Assembly (NCBI GenBank): GCA_035653615.1
Contig: DASRBN010000035.1
Location: forward strand, 124,001 to 188,000
Direction of reading: 5' to 3'
Length of the DNA: 64,000 bases
From: Ktedonobacteraceae bacterium
GTDB lineage: Bacteria > Chloroflexota > Ktedonobacteria > Ktedonobacterales > Ktedonobacteraceae
Position 1 is the first letter of the stretch; each line of letters begins with the position of its first letter. Position numbers and translations under genes: made by a program. Positions 17,574 through 25,532 of this stretch are shown here, piece by piece. The notes beneath the pieces are model-generated. The model was given only the letters and a program-made list of their open reading frames with translations, did not search any database and was not told the origin of the DNA.

Positions 17574-20500
17574 ATGAATAGCAAAATCACCTACCGACAG
17601 CAATTTACGCGTTGTGGGAAACAGCGGTGTCATAAATGTAAGGACGGCCCGGGACATGGGCCTTACTGGTATGCATACTGGAGTGAAAATGGTCGCACGA
17701 TCAGCAAATATATCGGTATACATCCACCCGCGGACATCGAGATTTCCCAAATAGTAGGGGATCAGCAATCATCGTCTCAAGCAAGGCAAACAGAGGCAGT
17801 GCCTTACAAGAGTACAGATGCCAATCAGAGCGGGTTGCAGGCTTTTTCCACGGCGGCCAGCAATGCGGTGTTCAAGGGTTTATCGCTTCCTGCGCAAAAA
17901 ACGCCCGGAAGACGTGCAGAAGAGGATACAGGCGTTCCCACACATTTGCGCGTGTATCTACTTGGTCAATTTCGGGTTGAACGCAGGAGTGGAGATGGCT
18001 GGCAGGCAGTTGCCAATCGTAAGTGGCAGCGACGCCGCGCTCGCGCGCTGTTGGGTTGTTTGCTTGGCAGTCCAATGCGGAGGTTAGGAAGAGAGCAGGT
18101 GATGGAGGCGCTGTGGCCTGACCTTGATACTGAGACGGCGGCGAATCGCTTAAATGGGGCCGTGCATGAACTGCGTCAGATTCTTGAACCTGAAATCGCG
18201 CGCCCGGCGGCATCGGAGTTGCTCAGGCTGGAACGAGATGTGTTGATACTCGCGGATGCCAGTCACATATGGGTGGATGCCGAGGCTTTCGAAACGTTGC
18301 TCAATAAGGCAAATGTCAGTTCCGATCCTCCGGAGGTTGAAAAGCTACTCGAGGGGGCGGCGGCATTGTATGCTGGAGATTACCTGCTCGAGGAACTCTA
18401 TTCGCCGTGGACGACCGCGCGCCGGGAATCGCTGCGCAGGGGTTGGATGGGCCTGTTGCTCAACCTGGCAGATTTGCGGGCAGCGCGAGGAGCTCTTGCC
18501 AGCGCGATTGAACCGCTTGAGCGCCTTCTCTCTACAGACCCGACGCATGAAACGGCGGTACGGCGCTTGATGACGGTGCTTACGCAGCTCGACCGGCGCG
18601 GGGAGGCGCTACAGGTGTACCAGCAGCTGGCGGGTATCCTGCGGCGCGATTACGACAATGAGCCAATGCCCGAAACACGCGAACTGTATGAGGCGCTGCG
18701 GCAGGGTACGGCCCAGATTCCTCAAGTGCAAGTACAGAAAAGCGTCAAATATCAATTCATGCACTATTTCCCAAACGACGCGGGTGCTTCGCACGGCGGC
18801 GCGCATTATGTACCACGCCTTCCCAACGAGATTTCCTCGTTTCAGGGAAGCAGCAGGCTACCAGGACGCCACAATCAAAGTCCTCTGGTTGGGCGAGAAA
18901 AAGAACTTGCTACCATGCGGGAGCTGATGTTTGAAATTGAAGATGGGCCGGTAGTGAAAGAAGGACCGGCGGCGCCCGCGAGAGGCAACGAGGGTAGGAG
19001 TCATTTCCTGCTGTTGATGGGCGAATCTGGTATCGGCAAGACGCGGCTGGCGGAGGAATTGAGCCAGGAGGCGGTGACACGTGGCTGGTCGGTCGCGTGG
19101 AGCAGGGCTTTTGAGCAAGAGGGGACTATTTCCTATCGTCCGTGGACCGAACTGCTACGAACGCTATTACAGGATTCGGCGCGAGATTTTCTCACCTCTT
19201 TACAGGGAGGTCAGGCTGTCTCGCCTTATGTTGAGCAGGCGCTTCCGAGGAACGCTCTGGCTACACAGCAGCTTGATTTCCCCTACAATCGGCTCGAAAG
19301 GCTCAGTGTCCTGTTACCCGAACTTTCTCCACGAGATGCTTTTGTGCAGCAGAGAACATCGATGCCGCTGCCGCCCGAACAAGAGCGGCTCCATTTATGG
19401 GAGGCGACACTGGCTGTGCTGAGTATATTGAGCAGAACCAATCCTGTTCTTCTGGTGCTGGATGACTTACACTGGACTGATGATAGCAGTCTCGAATTAC
19501 TGGCCTACCTTGCTCGTCATCTTGAGGACCAGCGGATTCTGATTGTGGGCACATGTCGCGATGCGGAGGTGATGCCGTCCTCTAATTTACGCACGCTGAT
19601 TAACGATTTGCGACGTGAGAAGGTCGTCGAGACCTTGTGTGTAAAACCACTCACGCAGAGCCAGATTGGTTCGCTGGTGGCCTATCTTCCGCTGGATATC
19701 GTACAGAGTATTCAGACGCAAGCGGGTGGCAATCCGTTCTTTGCTGAAGAGCTGGCACGCTACTCGGGGACGGATACTGAAGATACACAGGCTTTAGCAA
19801 AGACGACGCTACCAGAAACAATTGCTGCTGTTCTCGACCGTCGTCTGAGCAGGCTCAGCAGCGACTGCCAGGCGCTTTTAGGTAAAGCGGCGGTACTGGG
19901 CGGTTCTTTTGAATTTAGTCAGTTGCTTTTCATGGCAAACGATCAGGGCACAAGCGAGGATACGATTCTCGACTTGCTTGAAGAGGCGCTGCGCGCGGGG
20001 TTATTGACGGAGGAGGGAACGGGGGTGCGTATTACCTATCACTTCTGGCATCCCTTGATTGTGAGCCATCTGTATGAGCGGCTCTCGGCGGCCAGGCGCG
20101 CCCAATTGCACCGCAGGGCCGCTAATGCACTCTTGCACCTGCATCATGGGCGCGAGACCGAGGTAGCGGCTACGATTACCCAGCACCTGCGCAAGGGTGG
20201 CAGCGATCCGGTGCAAATAGCCCATTATGCTGAGATTGCAGGCAATCGTGCCTATGCTCTTTCCGCTTTCTCTGAGGCCCAGTATTATTACCGCGAGGCA
20301 ATCGAGGCGATTACGGAGGGCAGCGCACCGGAAGTGTCGGCAATTGAGCAGAACCGGTTGCACCTGGCGTCCCTGCTGGAGCGTGTGGCCGAATGCACTA
20401 TGGTGCAAGGAAATTTTGAGGAGGTGCGGATACTTTATAAACGGGTGCTTGAGTTGCGCAACCAGCAGTTTGTAGAGGTAGCAAAGAATAGAGAGACGCA

Positions 20501-21962
20501 GGAACTGCAAACGTTGCGGCAGCAGGAGGCGCAAAGGCAGGCGATGATCTGGCGCGAGATAGGGCGCGCGTGGTTTTCGACGGGTGAATACGCGCACGCG
20601 CAACAATGCTTTACGCATGGCGAGCAGGTTCTACGCGAGGCCGGAGTGACATCTGGCGCTGCCTGGGCCTGTATTCAACTGCAACACGCAAATATTGCGC
20701 GCATTTTAGGAAACTATGATGAGGCGCGTCGATACCTGCGGGTGGCGCTGGAGATTCTGGAGCAGGTCAACGAAAACCAGGACAGGTATAACGAGTATCG
20801 CAACAGGCAGATAGACGCTGCGCATGCCGAACTGGAGACGCGCACGGAACGGTCGGTGATCGGGAATCCACTGGAATTAGGACGCGCGCACGAGATGCTT
20901 GGCATCACAGAGGCAATGGCGGGCAATAATGGGGAGGCGCTCAAGCATCTGAATATCGCGCTGACGATTTTTGAACGGCATGATCTGGTGATGGCGATGG
21001 CGCAGGTATGCGGCAACCTGGGGGCCGCTTATACGATGAAGGCGGAAAATTCGGTTGCGCGCGCCTATTTTCAACGCTCGCTTGAGCTGGCGGAGCGTAT
21101 GGGGGACCTGCCAAATATTGCGTTTGCCACCGGAAATCTTGCCGATGTGCTGGCGCGTTGCGGCGATTTATTAGGAGCGGAGGCATATTTCAAGCGCAGC
21201 CTGGAGGTGGCGGAACGTATCAACGACCGGCGGGAGCTGAGCTGGTGCTGCGTGGAGTTCGCGCAAGCCCTGAAAGACCAGGGCAACCTGCGCGGGGCAC
21301 TGGAACACATTCGACGCGCCCTATCACTTGGGCGATCAATTAAGAACGACAACATTATTGCCTATGCGCTGATTGCGCTGGCAGAGCTGCGGGTGACGCA
21401 GGCAATTACGATCTGCAACTTGCAATTGGTCGATCCAGGAGAACACGCGCTACTGGAGCATCCCGTTTGTCGTGGCCTGCTTTTGAGAGCGAGGGCAGCT
21501 TTACAGAGGGCACTGGCGCTGGAGGGTTTGCAGGTTGAGGTGATAGTGGAGGGACAACGTGTGATGGCGCTGGTGTCTTTCTTGTTCAATGACCTGGAGA
21601 CGGCAAGGCAAAGGGCGCTGCGAACGCTTGAGGAGGTATGCCAACACCAGATCACGCGTGAACTGGCGCGGACACATCGCTTGATTGGACGTATTCTGAT
21701 GGCACAGGGGCAAGGCGAGGGGGCGAACAGGCATTTTGAGGAGGCGTTGCGGATATTCCGCGAACACGAATTTCGGCTGGAATATGCGCGCACGCTGTAC
21801 TCTTTTAGCCTGACATTATTGGAACGCAAGAGGCAGAAGGCCCTTGCGATGCTGGCCGAGGCGCGGGAGATCTTCATTGATTGTTATGCTGCAATCGACC
21901 TGGAGATGCTTGAACAGACACTTGCCCGCTCCAATGTTGAACATGTGGCGGTGGCGAAGTAA
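17574..21962 (+). CDS. Giant BTAD / AAA ATPase / TPR transcriptional regulator with N-terminal DUF6788-like domain
   Basis: A 1,462-residue multidomain regulator. Residues 1-50 (RQQFTRCGKQRCHKCKDGPG, then HGPYWYAYWSENGRTISKYI) resemble the small Cys-rich DUF6788-type domain. About residues 122-375 are an OmpR-like winged helix plus bacterial transcriptional activation domain, as in SARP/AfsR proteins (LLGQFRVERRSGDGW; ALWPDLDTETAANRLNGAVH). Then comes an AAA/NTPase with Walker A GESGIGKTRLAEE (about residue 483) and Walker B LLVLDDLHWTDDSS (about 627), and a long TPR array to the C-terminus with clear repeats (ALKHLNIALTIFERH; GAEAYFKRSLEVAERINDRR). Family members integrate a signal through the TPRs and activate nearby or secondary-metabolite genes; the target here is unknown. 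Confidence 0.92.
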   Translation: MNSKITYRQQFTRCGKQRCHKCKDGPGHGPYWYAYWSENGRTISKYIGIHPPADIEISQIVGDQQSSSQARQTEAVPYKSTDANQSGLQAFSTAASNAVFKGLSLPAQKTPGRRAEEDTGVPTHLRVYLLGQFRVERRSGDGWQAVANRKWQRRRARALLGCLLGSPMRRLGREQVMEALWPDLDTETAANRLNGAVHELRQILEPEIARPAASELLRLERDVLILADASHIWVDAEAFETLLNKANVSSDPPEVEKLLEGAAALYAGDYLLEELYSPWTTARRESLRRGWMGLLLNLADLRAARGALASAIEPLERLLSTDPTHETAVRRLMTVLTQLDRRGEALQVYQQLAGILRRDYDNEPMPETRELYEALRQGTAQIPQVQVQKSVKYQFMHYFPNDAGASHGGAHYVPRLPNEISSFQGSSRLPGRHNQSPLVGREKELATMRELMFEIEDGPVVKEGPAAPARGNEGRSHFLLLMGESGIGKTRLAEELSQEAVTRGWSVAWSRAFEQEGTISYRPWTELLRTLLQDSARDFLTSLQGGQAVSPYVEQALPRNALATQQLDFPYNRLERLSVLLPELSPRDAFVQQRTSMPLPPEQERLHLWEATLAVLSILSRTNPVLLVLDDLHWTDDSSLELLAYLARHLEDQRILIVGTCRDAEVMPSSNLRTLINDLRREKVVETLCVKPLTQSQIGSLVAYLPLDIVQSIQTQAGGNPFFAEELARYSGTDTEDTQALAKTTLPETIAAVLDRRLSRLSSDCQALLGKAAVLGGSFEFSQLLFMANDQGTSEDTILDLLEEALRAGLLTEEGTGVRITYHFWHPLIVSHLYERLSAARRAQLHRRAANALLHLHHGRETEVAATITQHLRKGGSDPVQIAHYAEIAGNRAYALSAFSEAQYYYREAIEAITEGSAPEVSAIEQNRLHLASLLERVAECTMVQGNFEEVRILYKRVLELRNQQFVEVAKNRETQELQTLRQQEAQRQAMIWREIGRAWFSTGEYAHAQQCFTHGEQVLREAGVTSGAAWACIQLQHANIARILGNYDEARRYLRVALEILEQVNENQDRYNEYRNRQIDAAHAELETRTERSVIGNPLELGRAHEMLGITEAMAGNNGEALKHLNIALTIFERHDLVMAMAQVCGNLGAAYTMKAENSVARAYFQRSLELAERMGDLPNIAFATGNLADVLARCGDLLGAEAYFKRSLEVAERINDRRELSWCCVEFAQALKDQGNLRGALEHIRRALSLGRSIKNDNIIAYALIALAELRVTQAITICNLQLVDPGEHALLEHPVCRGLLLRARAALQRALALEGLQVEVIVEGQRVMALVSFLFNDLETARQRALRTLEEVCQHQITRELARTHRLIGRILMAQGQGEGANRHFEEALRIFREHEFRLEYARTLYSFSLTLLERKRQKALAMLAEAREIFIDCYAAIDLEMLEQTLARSNVEHVAVAK

Positions 21963-22005
21963 CATATTTAGAATGGGATTGAACAGAATAGCCAGGCAAT
22001 TCCAG

Positions 22006-22103
22006 GGGCCGATGAATCGGCCTCTACGGCACAGTCTTGAGGGCCGATGAATCGGCGGTGGGCGCGATCAATCGGCCTCTACGGCACAGTCTTGAGGGCC
22101 GAT
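22006..22103. repeat. Repeat B, tandem duplicated copies
   Basis: A 27-bp block (CTCTACGGCACAGTCTTGAG then GGCCGAT) occurs twice, at 22022-22046 and 22077-22103, around one full GATGAATCGGCGGTGGGCGC unit. This is a local tandem duplication of the B element in the 375-bp gap 21963-22337. The remainder of that gap is the repeat A hairpin and AT-rich leader. Confidence 0.8.
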
Positions 22104-22140
22104 GATGAATTTTTACCAGCAAAATCGGGAAGTACCCTGT

Positions 22141-22216
22141 GGCCATGGCATTCTGAGCGCAGCGAAGAATCTGCGTCCGACCACAGATTCTTCGCTGCGC
22201 TCAGAATGCCATGGCC
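22141..22216. repeat. Repeat A, perfect 33-bp inverted pair
   Basis: Arms 22141-22173 and 22184-22216 are exact reverse complements, with a 10-base loop (CGTCCGACCA). This is the cleanest copy of the family and would form a strong RNA or cruciform hairpin. In this copy CATGTCATTC has become CATGGCATTC in both arms, which means the arms changed together or were converted to each other. Confidence 0.95.
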
Positions 22217-22337
22217 AGGACCACTCGGATGACCGGTTTTAGATGGTAAAATTAATAACCGGCCTGATGCCGGGGTATTTTGTGAAGATTCATTATATCC
22301 ATCGATGAACAACTAGAGATATGAGGTTTATGATCAT

Positions 22338-23030
22338 ATGCCGGATATGAATGACGAACTGGCGACTTTACGACGGGATGAAGAGGTCCGTCAACGGATA
22401 CAGGACCATATCGAGCGTATTTTTGCGCATGAGGACGAAGCGCTGCGCAATGCTCTTGCTTCAGCTAAACAGGCGGGGTTACCAGAGATTCAGATCTCGC
22501 CGGTACAGGGCAAATTCCTGCAATTGCTGGCAGCGGCCTGCCAGGCGCGTAAAATCCTGGAGATTGGGGCGCTGGGCGGCTATAGTGGTATCTGGTTGGC
22601 GCGTGCCTTGCCTGCCGGTGGCCGCTTTATCACGCTTGAAATCAATCCTACGCATGCTGAGGTGGTGCGCAATTCCTTTGCCAGGGCCGGTTTGAGCGAT
22701 CGGACGGAGGTACGAGTCGGTAAAGCGCTTGATTTGCTGCCGCAGATGGAAAGTGAAGCACCGTTCGACCTCGTTTTCATTGATGCCGATAAGCAGCCAT
22801 ATCCACAGTACCTGGAATGGGCGCTGCGCCTGACACGCCCGGGCAGCATCATTGTAGCGGATAATTGCATTCGCGGCGGCAGGGGATTTGGAGACCCTAT
22901 GGATGAAGGTTCGGTAGGAGTCTTCGAGTATAACCAGCGTATTGCCAGCGATCCGCGCCTGGTTTCGCTCGACCTCGCTATGGATGATAATTTTACGGAT
23001 GGGTTTGCTATATCTGTTGTAAAAGAGTAA
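22338..23030 (+). CDS. O-methyltransferase (catechol/caffeoyl-CoA type)
   Basis: The 230-residue product matches the class I O-methyltransferase family 3. Motif I is ILEIGALGGYSGIWLARAL (about residues 74-92), then FITLEINPTHAEV for adenosine binding, the metal-binding DLVFIDADKQPYPQYLEWAL, and IIVADNCIRGG near the second divalent-metal ligand. Such enzymes methylate hydroxyls of small phenolics or flavonoid-like molecules using SAM and Mg2+. No biosynthetic neighbours define the substrate. It stands alone, between repeats and the convergent DAO-type oxidoreductase. Confidence 0.92.
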   Translation: MPDMNDELATLRRDEEVRQRIQDHIERIFAHEDEALRNALASAKQAGLPEIQISPVQGKFLQLLAAACQARKILEIGALGGYSGIWLARALPAGGRFITLEINPTHAEVVRNSFARAGLSDRTEVRVGKALDLLPQMESEAPFDLVFIDADKQPYPQYLEWALRLTRPGSIIVADNCIRGGRGFGDPMDEGSVGVFEYNQRIASDPRLVSLDLAMDDNFTDGFAISVVKE

Positions 23031-23051
23031 AGCAATATAGCCCATCCGGCC

Positions 23052-24371
23052 TTAAAGGACGAACGTTTCCCGGTGCGAGCTATCAAACGTGCGGCCAGGA
23101 GCAAATGTATGCAAGTCTATGCTGGCCTGATCAAATGGGGCAGGCAGTCGGACGTGGCCGTTTTTTACATCTCCGGCGAGGATGGCTTCGATCAGGAATG
23201 CTGTGATGGGAGCGTGCATCAGCCCATGGCCTGAGAAACCGACGGCATGGATGAGATTTTCCTGCTGCGTGTCGCGGCCAATGAGAGGGTTGGCATCGGG
23301 TGTGACGCCATAGAAGCCGCCGGTTGTAGCGATCAGACCGCCTGCATTGGCAAGCTGCGGCGAGAATTGCTCGACTTGCTCGAGGATAGCGTAGCCATAG
23401 TTATCGATCCCGTTATCGGAACGGAAGGGCGGGTCAACGCGGTCCTGGTCGGCGTCAGTGAACTGTGGTTCCGGCTCTGTCTCGTGCGCCCACATCATCA
23501 TCAGTAGATCGTGATCTGGCCGCGAGTGCGCGCCGCGGTAGCTGCCCAGACCATAGATCGTCATGGGCAGGCGCTGCCACTGCTCAGCACTCATGATGGG
23601 CTGCGCCGGTTTGAGGAAATATTGATACCGCTTAGTAGGAGCAACCGGTAACGGCATGCCGCCAATGCGAGGACTCACACGGGCAGCCCAGGCATTGGTA
23701 GCGTTGACGAACCAATCCGCTTCGAACGTCCCCTTGTTTGTTATCAGCGATGTGATGCGATTCTCATGAAGTACGGCGCCAAGCACCTCGATCTGCTGCT
23801 CTACTCGCACGCCCAGTTCCTGCGCGCGCCTGAACCCTTCGTTATAGATCATATGGGGGTTGAGAAAGCCGTCGGTTGGACACCAGGATGCGCCGATTAA
23901 GCGATCAGGCAACAGGTGCGGCCAGCGTTCCTGCACCTGTTGCGGAGTTAGCAATTCAACCGGGAGTCCCAGGCGTTGCTGCATGGCGGCGGTTGCCTGC
24001 GCGTGCTGCCAGATGTGAGCAACTTCGCGGCGCCTGCGCAGTTGCCATGCTGGAATGGCGTCGGGAGATTCGTAGAGGAAGAGGTAGCCGTTCTGATGGA
24101 TTACGGGCTGCTCGCGCACCTCGAAAGAACTATGTAAGATGTCATGGAAGTGGCTGTACCACCACTGGCTGTAGCGCATGCCAACAACGGTCTCTTCCGT
24201 ACTGAACTGCGCCCGGATACCCGCCGACGAACGGCTGGAAGAGCCATTGCCGATATGGGCTTTTTCCAGGACGGTGACGCGAAAGCCGCGCTCCGCCAGC
24301 CGGACGGCACTCAACGCAGCGGTTGCCCCACCCCCAATAATCACGATATGCTCTGTAGTAGATGCGGCCAT
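23052..24371 (-). CDS. FAD-dependent oxidoreductase of the DAO family
   Basis: A 439-residue flavoenzyme. The Rossmann FAD site is IVIIGGGATAALSAVRLAER with the ribose-binding acidic residue in VTVLEKAHIG, followed by GNGSSSRSSAGIRAQFS, typical of DAO/sarcosine-oxidase-like proteins. GGLIATTGGFYGVTPDANPL and HAVGFSGHGLMHAP form the C-terminal FAD-binding part. These enzymes oxidise amines or N-methyl amino acids. I prefer the ATG at 24371 over 24410 because the protein then begins directly ahead of the FAD motif; AAGG is nearby. Substrate cannot be told. Confidence 0.9.
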   Translation of the reverse strand: MAASTTEHIVIIGGGATAALSAVRLAERGFRVTVLEKAHIGNGSSSRSSAGIRAQFSTEETVVGMRYSQWWYSHFHDILHSSFEVREQPVIHQNGYLFLYESPDAIPAWQLRRRREVAHIWQHAQATAAMQQRLGLPVELLTPQQVQERWPHLLPDRLIGASWCPTDGFLNPHMIYNEGFRRAQELGVRVEQQIEVLGAVLHENRITSLITNKGTFEADWFVNATNAWAARVSPRIGGMPLPVAPTKRYQYFLKPAQPIMSAEQWQRLPMTIYGLGSYRGAHSRPDHDLLMMMWAHETEPEPQFTDADQDRVDPPFRSDNGIDNYGYAILEQVEQFSPQLANAGGLIATTGGFYGVTPDANPLIGRDTQQENLIHAVGFSGHGLMHAPITAFLIEAILAGDVKNGHVRLPAPFDQASIDLHTFAPGRTFDSSHRETFVL

Positions 24372-24399
24372 ACCTTCACAATCCCTTTGTGTTATTCGG

Positions 24400-24447
24400 C
24401 AGGTGATCACCCAGAAGTCACCTGGCTCGCTTCTGGGTGATCACCTG
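24400..24447. repeat. 18-bp perfect inverted repeat between divergent genes
   Basis: CAGGTGATCACCCAGAAG (24400-24417) and its exact reverse complement at 24430-24447, with a 12-base loop; each arm also contains the small palindrome GGTGATCACC. No T-tract follows, so it is not an ordinary terminator. The motif resembles the outer flank of repeat A loci (GGTGATTACCCAGAA at 682-696; GGTAATCACC at 63443-63452), so it may be a repeat end without the A core. Confidence 0.8.
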
Positions 24448-24585
24448 TTATTCGACGCTTGAGAAGAACTGGTATATAGTATATATTATCTGGCCGGGTT
24501 TTTGGGTACGGTTCAGGCCGGGCGGATGTAATATTCTTTCACTCTATCATTCTCCATTCGGGGGCAAAAGGAGTTCTGGCTTATT

Positions 24586-25362
24586 ATGACCATCGATACA
24601 GATTTTCATAGCCATGTTTCGCGCAGTTCTGCCTTGCAAATGGTGGAGTCCGCGCGCGAAAAGGGGCTGCGAATACTGGGGCTTTCAGAGCATGATTTTC
24701 AGATGCAGGAGATTCGTTCTCTTCTTGAACACCTGCCGCAAGAAGGAGTGATGCTTTCTTTTGCTGATTATATCAAGGAGGTATGGACGGCTGGCCGGCT
24801 GGCGAATTTTGATGTACGCCTGGGCATGGAGGTGGATTTTATTCCCGGCAAGAACGAGGAAATTCAGGCAGCCATAGGTGATTGCGATTGGGATTTTCTA
24901 ATCGGCTCTGTACACGAGATCGATGGCCTCTTATTCGAGAGGCATCGTAATATGGGCCAGGAAGCTGGTCAAGATCTGTGGAGGCGCTATTTCGGCTTGC
25001 TGCGAGATGCGGTGAACAGCGGCTATTTCAGCCTTGTGAGCCATCCGGTGCGGATGCGAGTTGGTAATCCTCATCTACCACCCAATTTTGACGAGGAACT
25101 GGAACGATTGGCGGCGGAGGCAGCACGTTGTGATGTGGCATTGGAGATCAATGGGTACGATGTGCTGACGTATCCCAGCCTGGTGCGAAGGCTGGCAAAA
25201 GCCTGCGCCGCACAGGGAACGCCGGTAAGCGTTGGTTCGGATGCGCATAAACCTCGGGAAGTAGCCCAGGCCCATCGATTGACAGAGGAGATTATGCGCG
25301 AGGCGGGACTATCGAGGGTGAGAATCTGGAAACAGCGCGTCGCGGAGGAATACGGGATATAG
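24586..25362 (+). CDS. PHP-domain phosphoesterase, histidinol-phosphatase-like
   Basis: A 258-residue PHP (polymerase and histidinol phosphatase) protein. Metal ligands visible include DFHSHVSRSS (residues 6-15), LSEHDFQM, the Glu in GMEVDFIPG, GSVHEIDG, SHPVRM and GSDAHKP near the C-terminus: the full PHP set. HisJ-type enzymes remove phosphate from histidinol phosphate, but other PHP proteins act on other phosphate esters and no his gene is nearby. AAAGGAG lies upstream of the ATG. Confidence 0.88.
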   Translation: MTIDTDFHSHVSRSSALQMVESAREKGLRILGLSEHDFQMQEIRSLLEHLPQEGVMLSFADYIKEVWTAGRLANFDVRLGMEVDFIPGKNEEIQAAIGDCDWDFLIGSVHEIDGLLFERHRNMGQEAGQDLWRRYFGLLRDAVNSGYFSLVSHPVRMRVGNPHLPPNFDEELERLAAEAARCDVALEINGYDVLTYPSLVRRLAKACAAQGTPVSVGSDAHKPREVAQAHRLTEEIMREAGLSRVRIWKQRVAEEYGI

Positions 25363-25444
25363 TGAGTTTTCACAAAATAACCCGGCAAAGGACAGGGGCG
25401 GATCATGAAATTTCACAACCAAATCTGTAAGCATGAGTGAGTCA

Positions 25445-25497
25445 TGTCATTCTAAACCTTTCGCTTCGCTCGAAAGGAATGTTCGCTCAGAATGACA
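25445..25497. repeat. Degenerate repeat A hairpin
   Basis: Outer arms TGTCATTCT (25445-25453) and AGAATGACA (25489-25497) and inner arms CCTTTCG (25457-25463) and CGAAAGG (25471-25477). It sits between the convergent PHP and anti-sigma genes, where it may help termination. A stretch like the C-type flank (GGATCATGAAATTTCAC, cf. 32203) precedes it. Confidence 0.65.
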
Positions 25498-25532
25498 CGA
25501 TAGGGTGCCAACCATTATGACACAAAAGGGTA

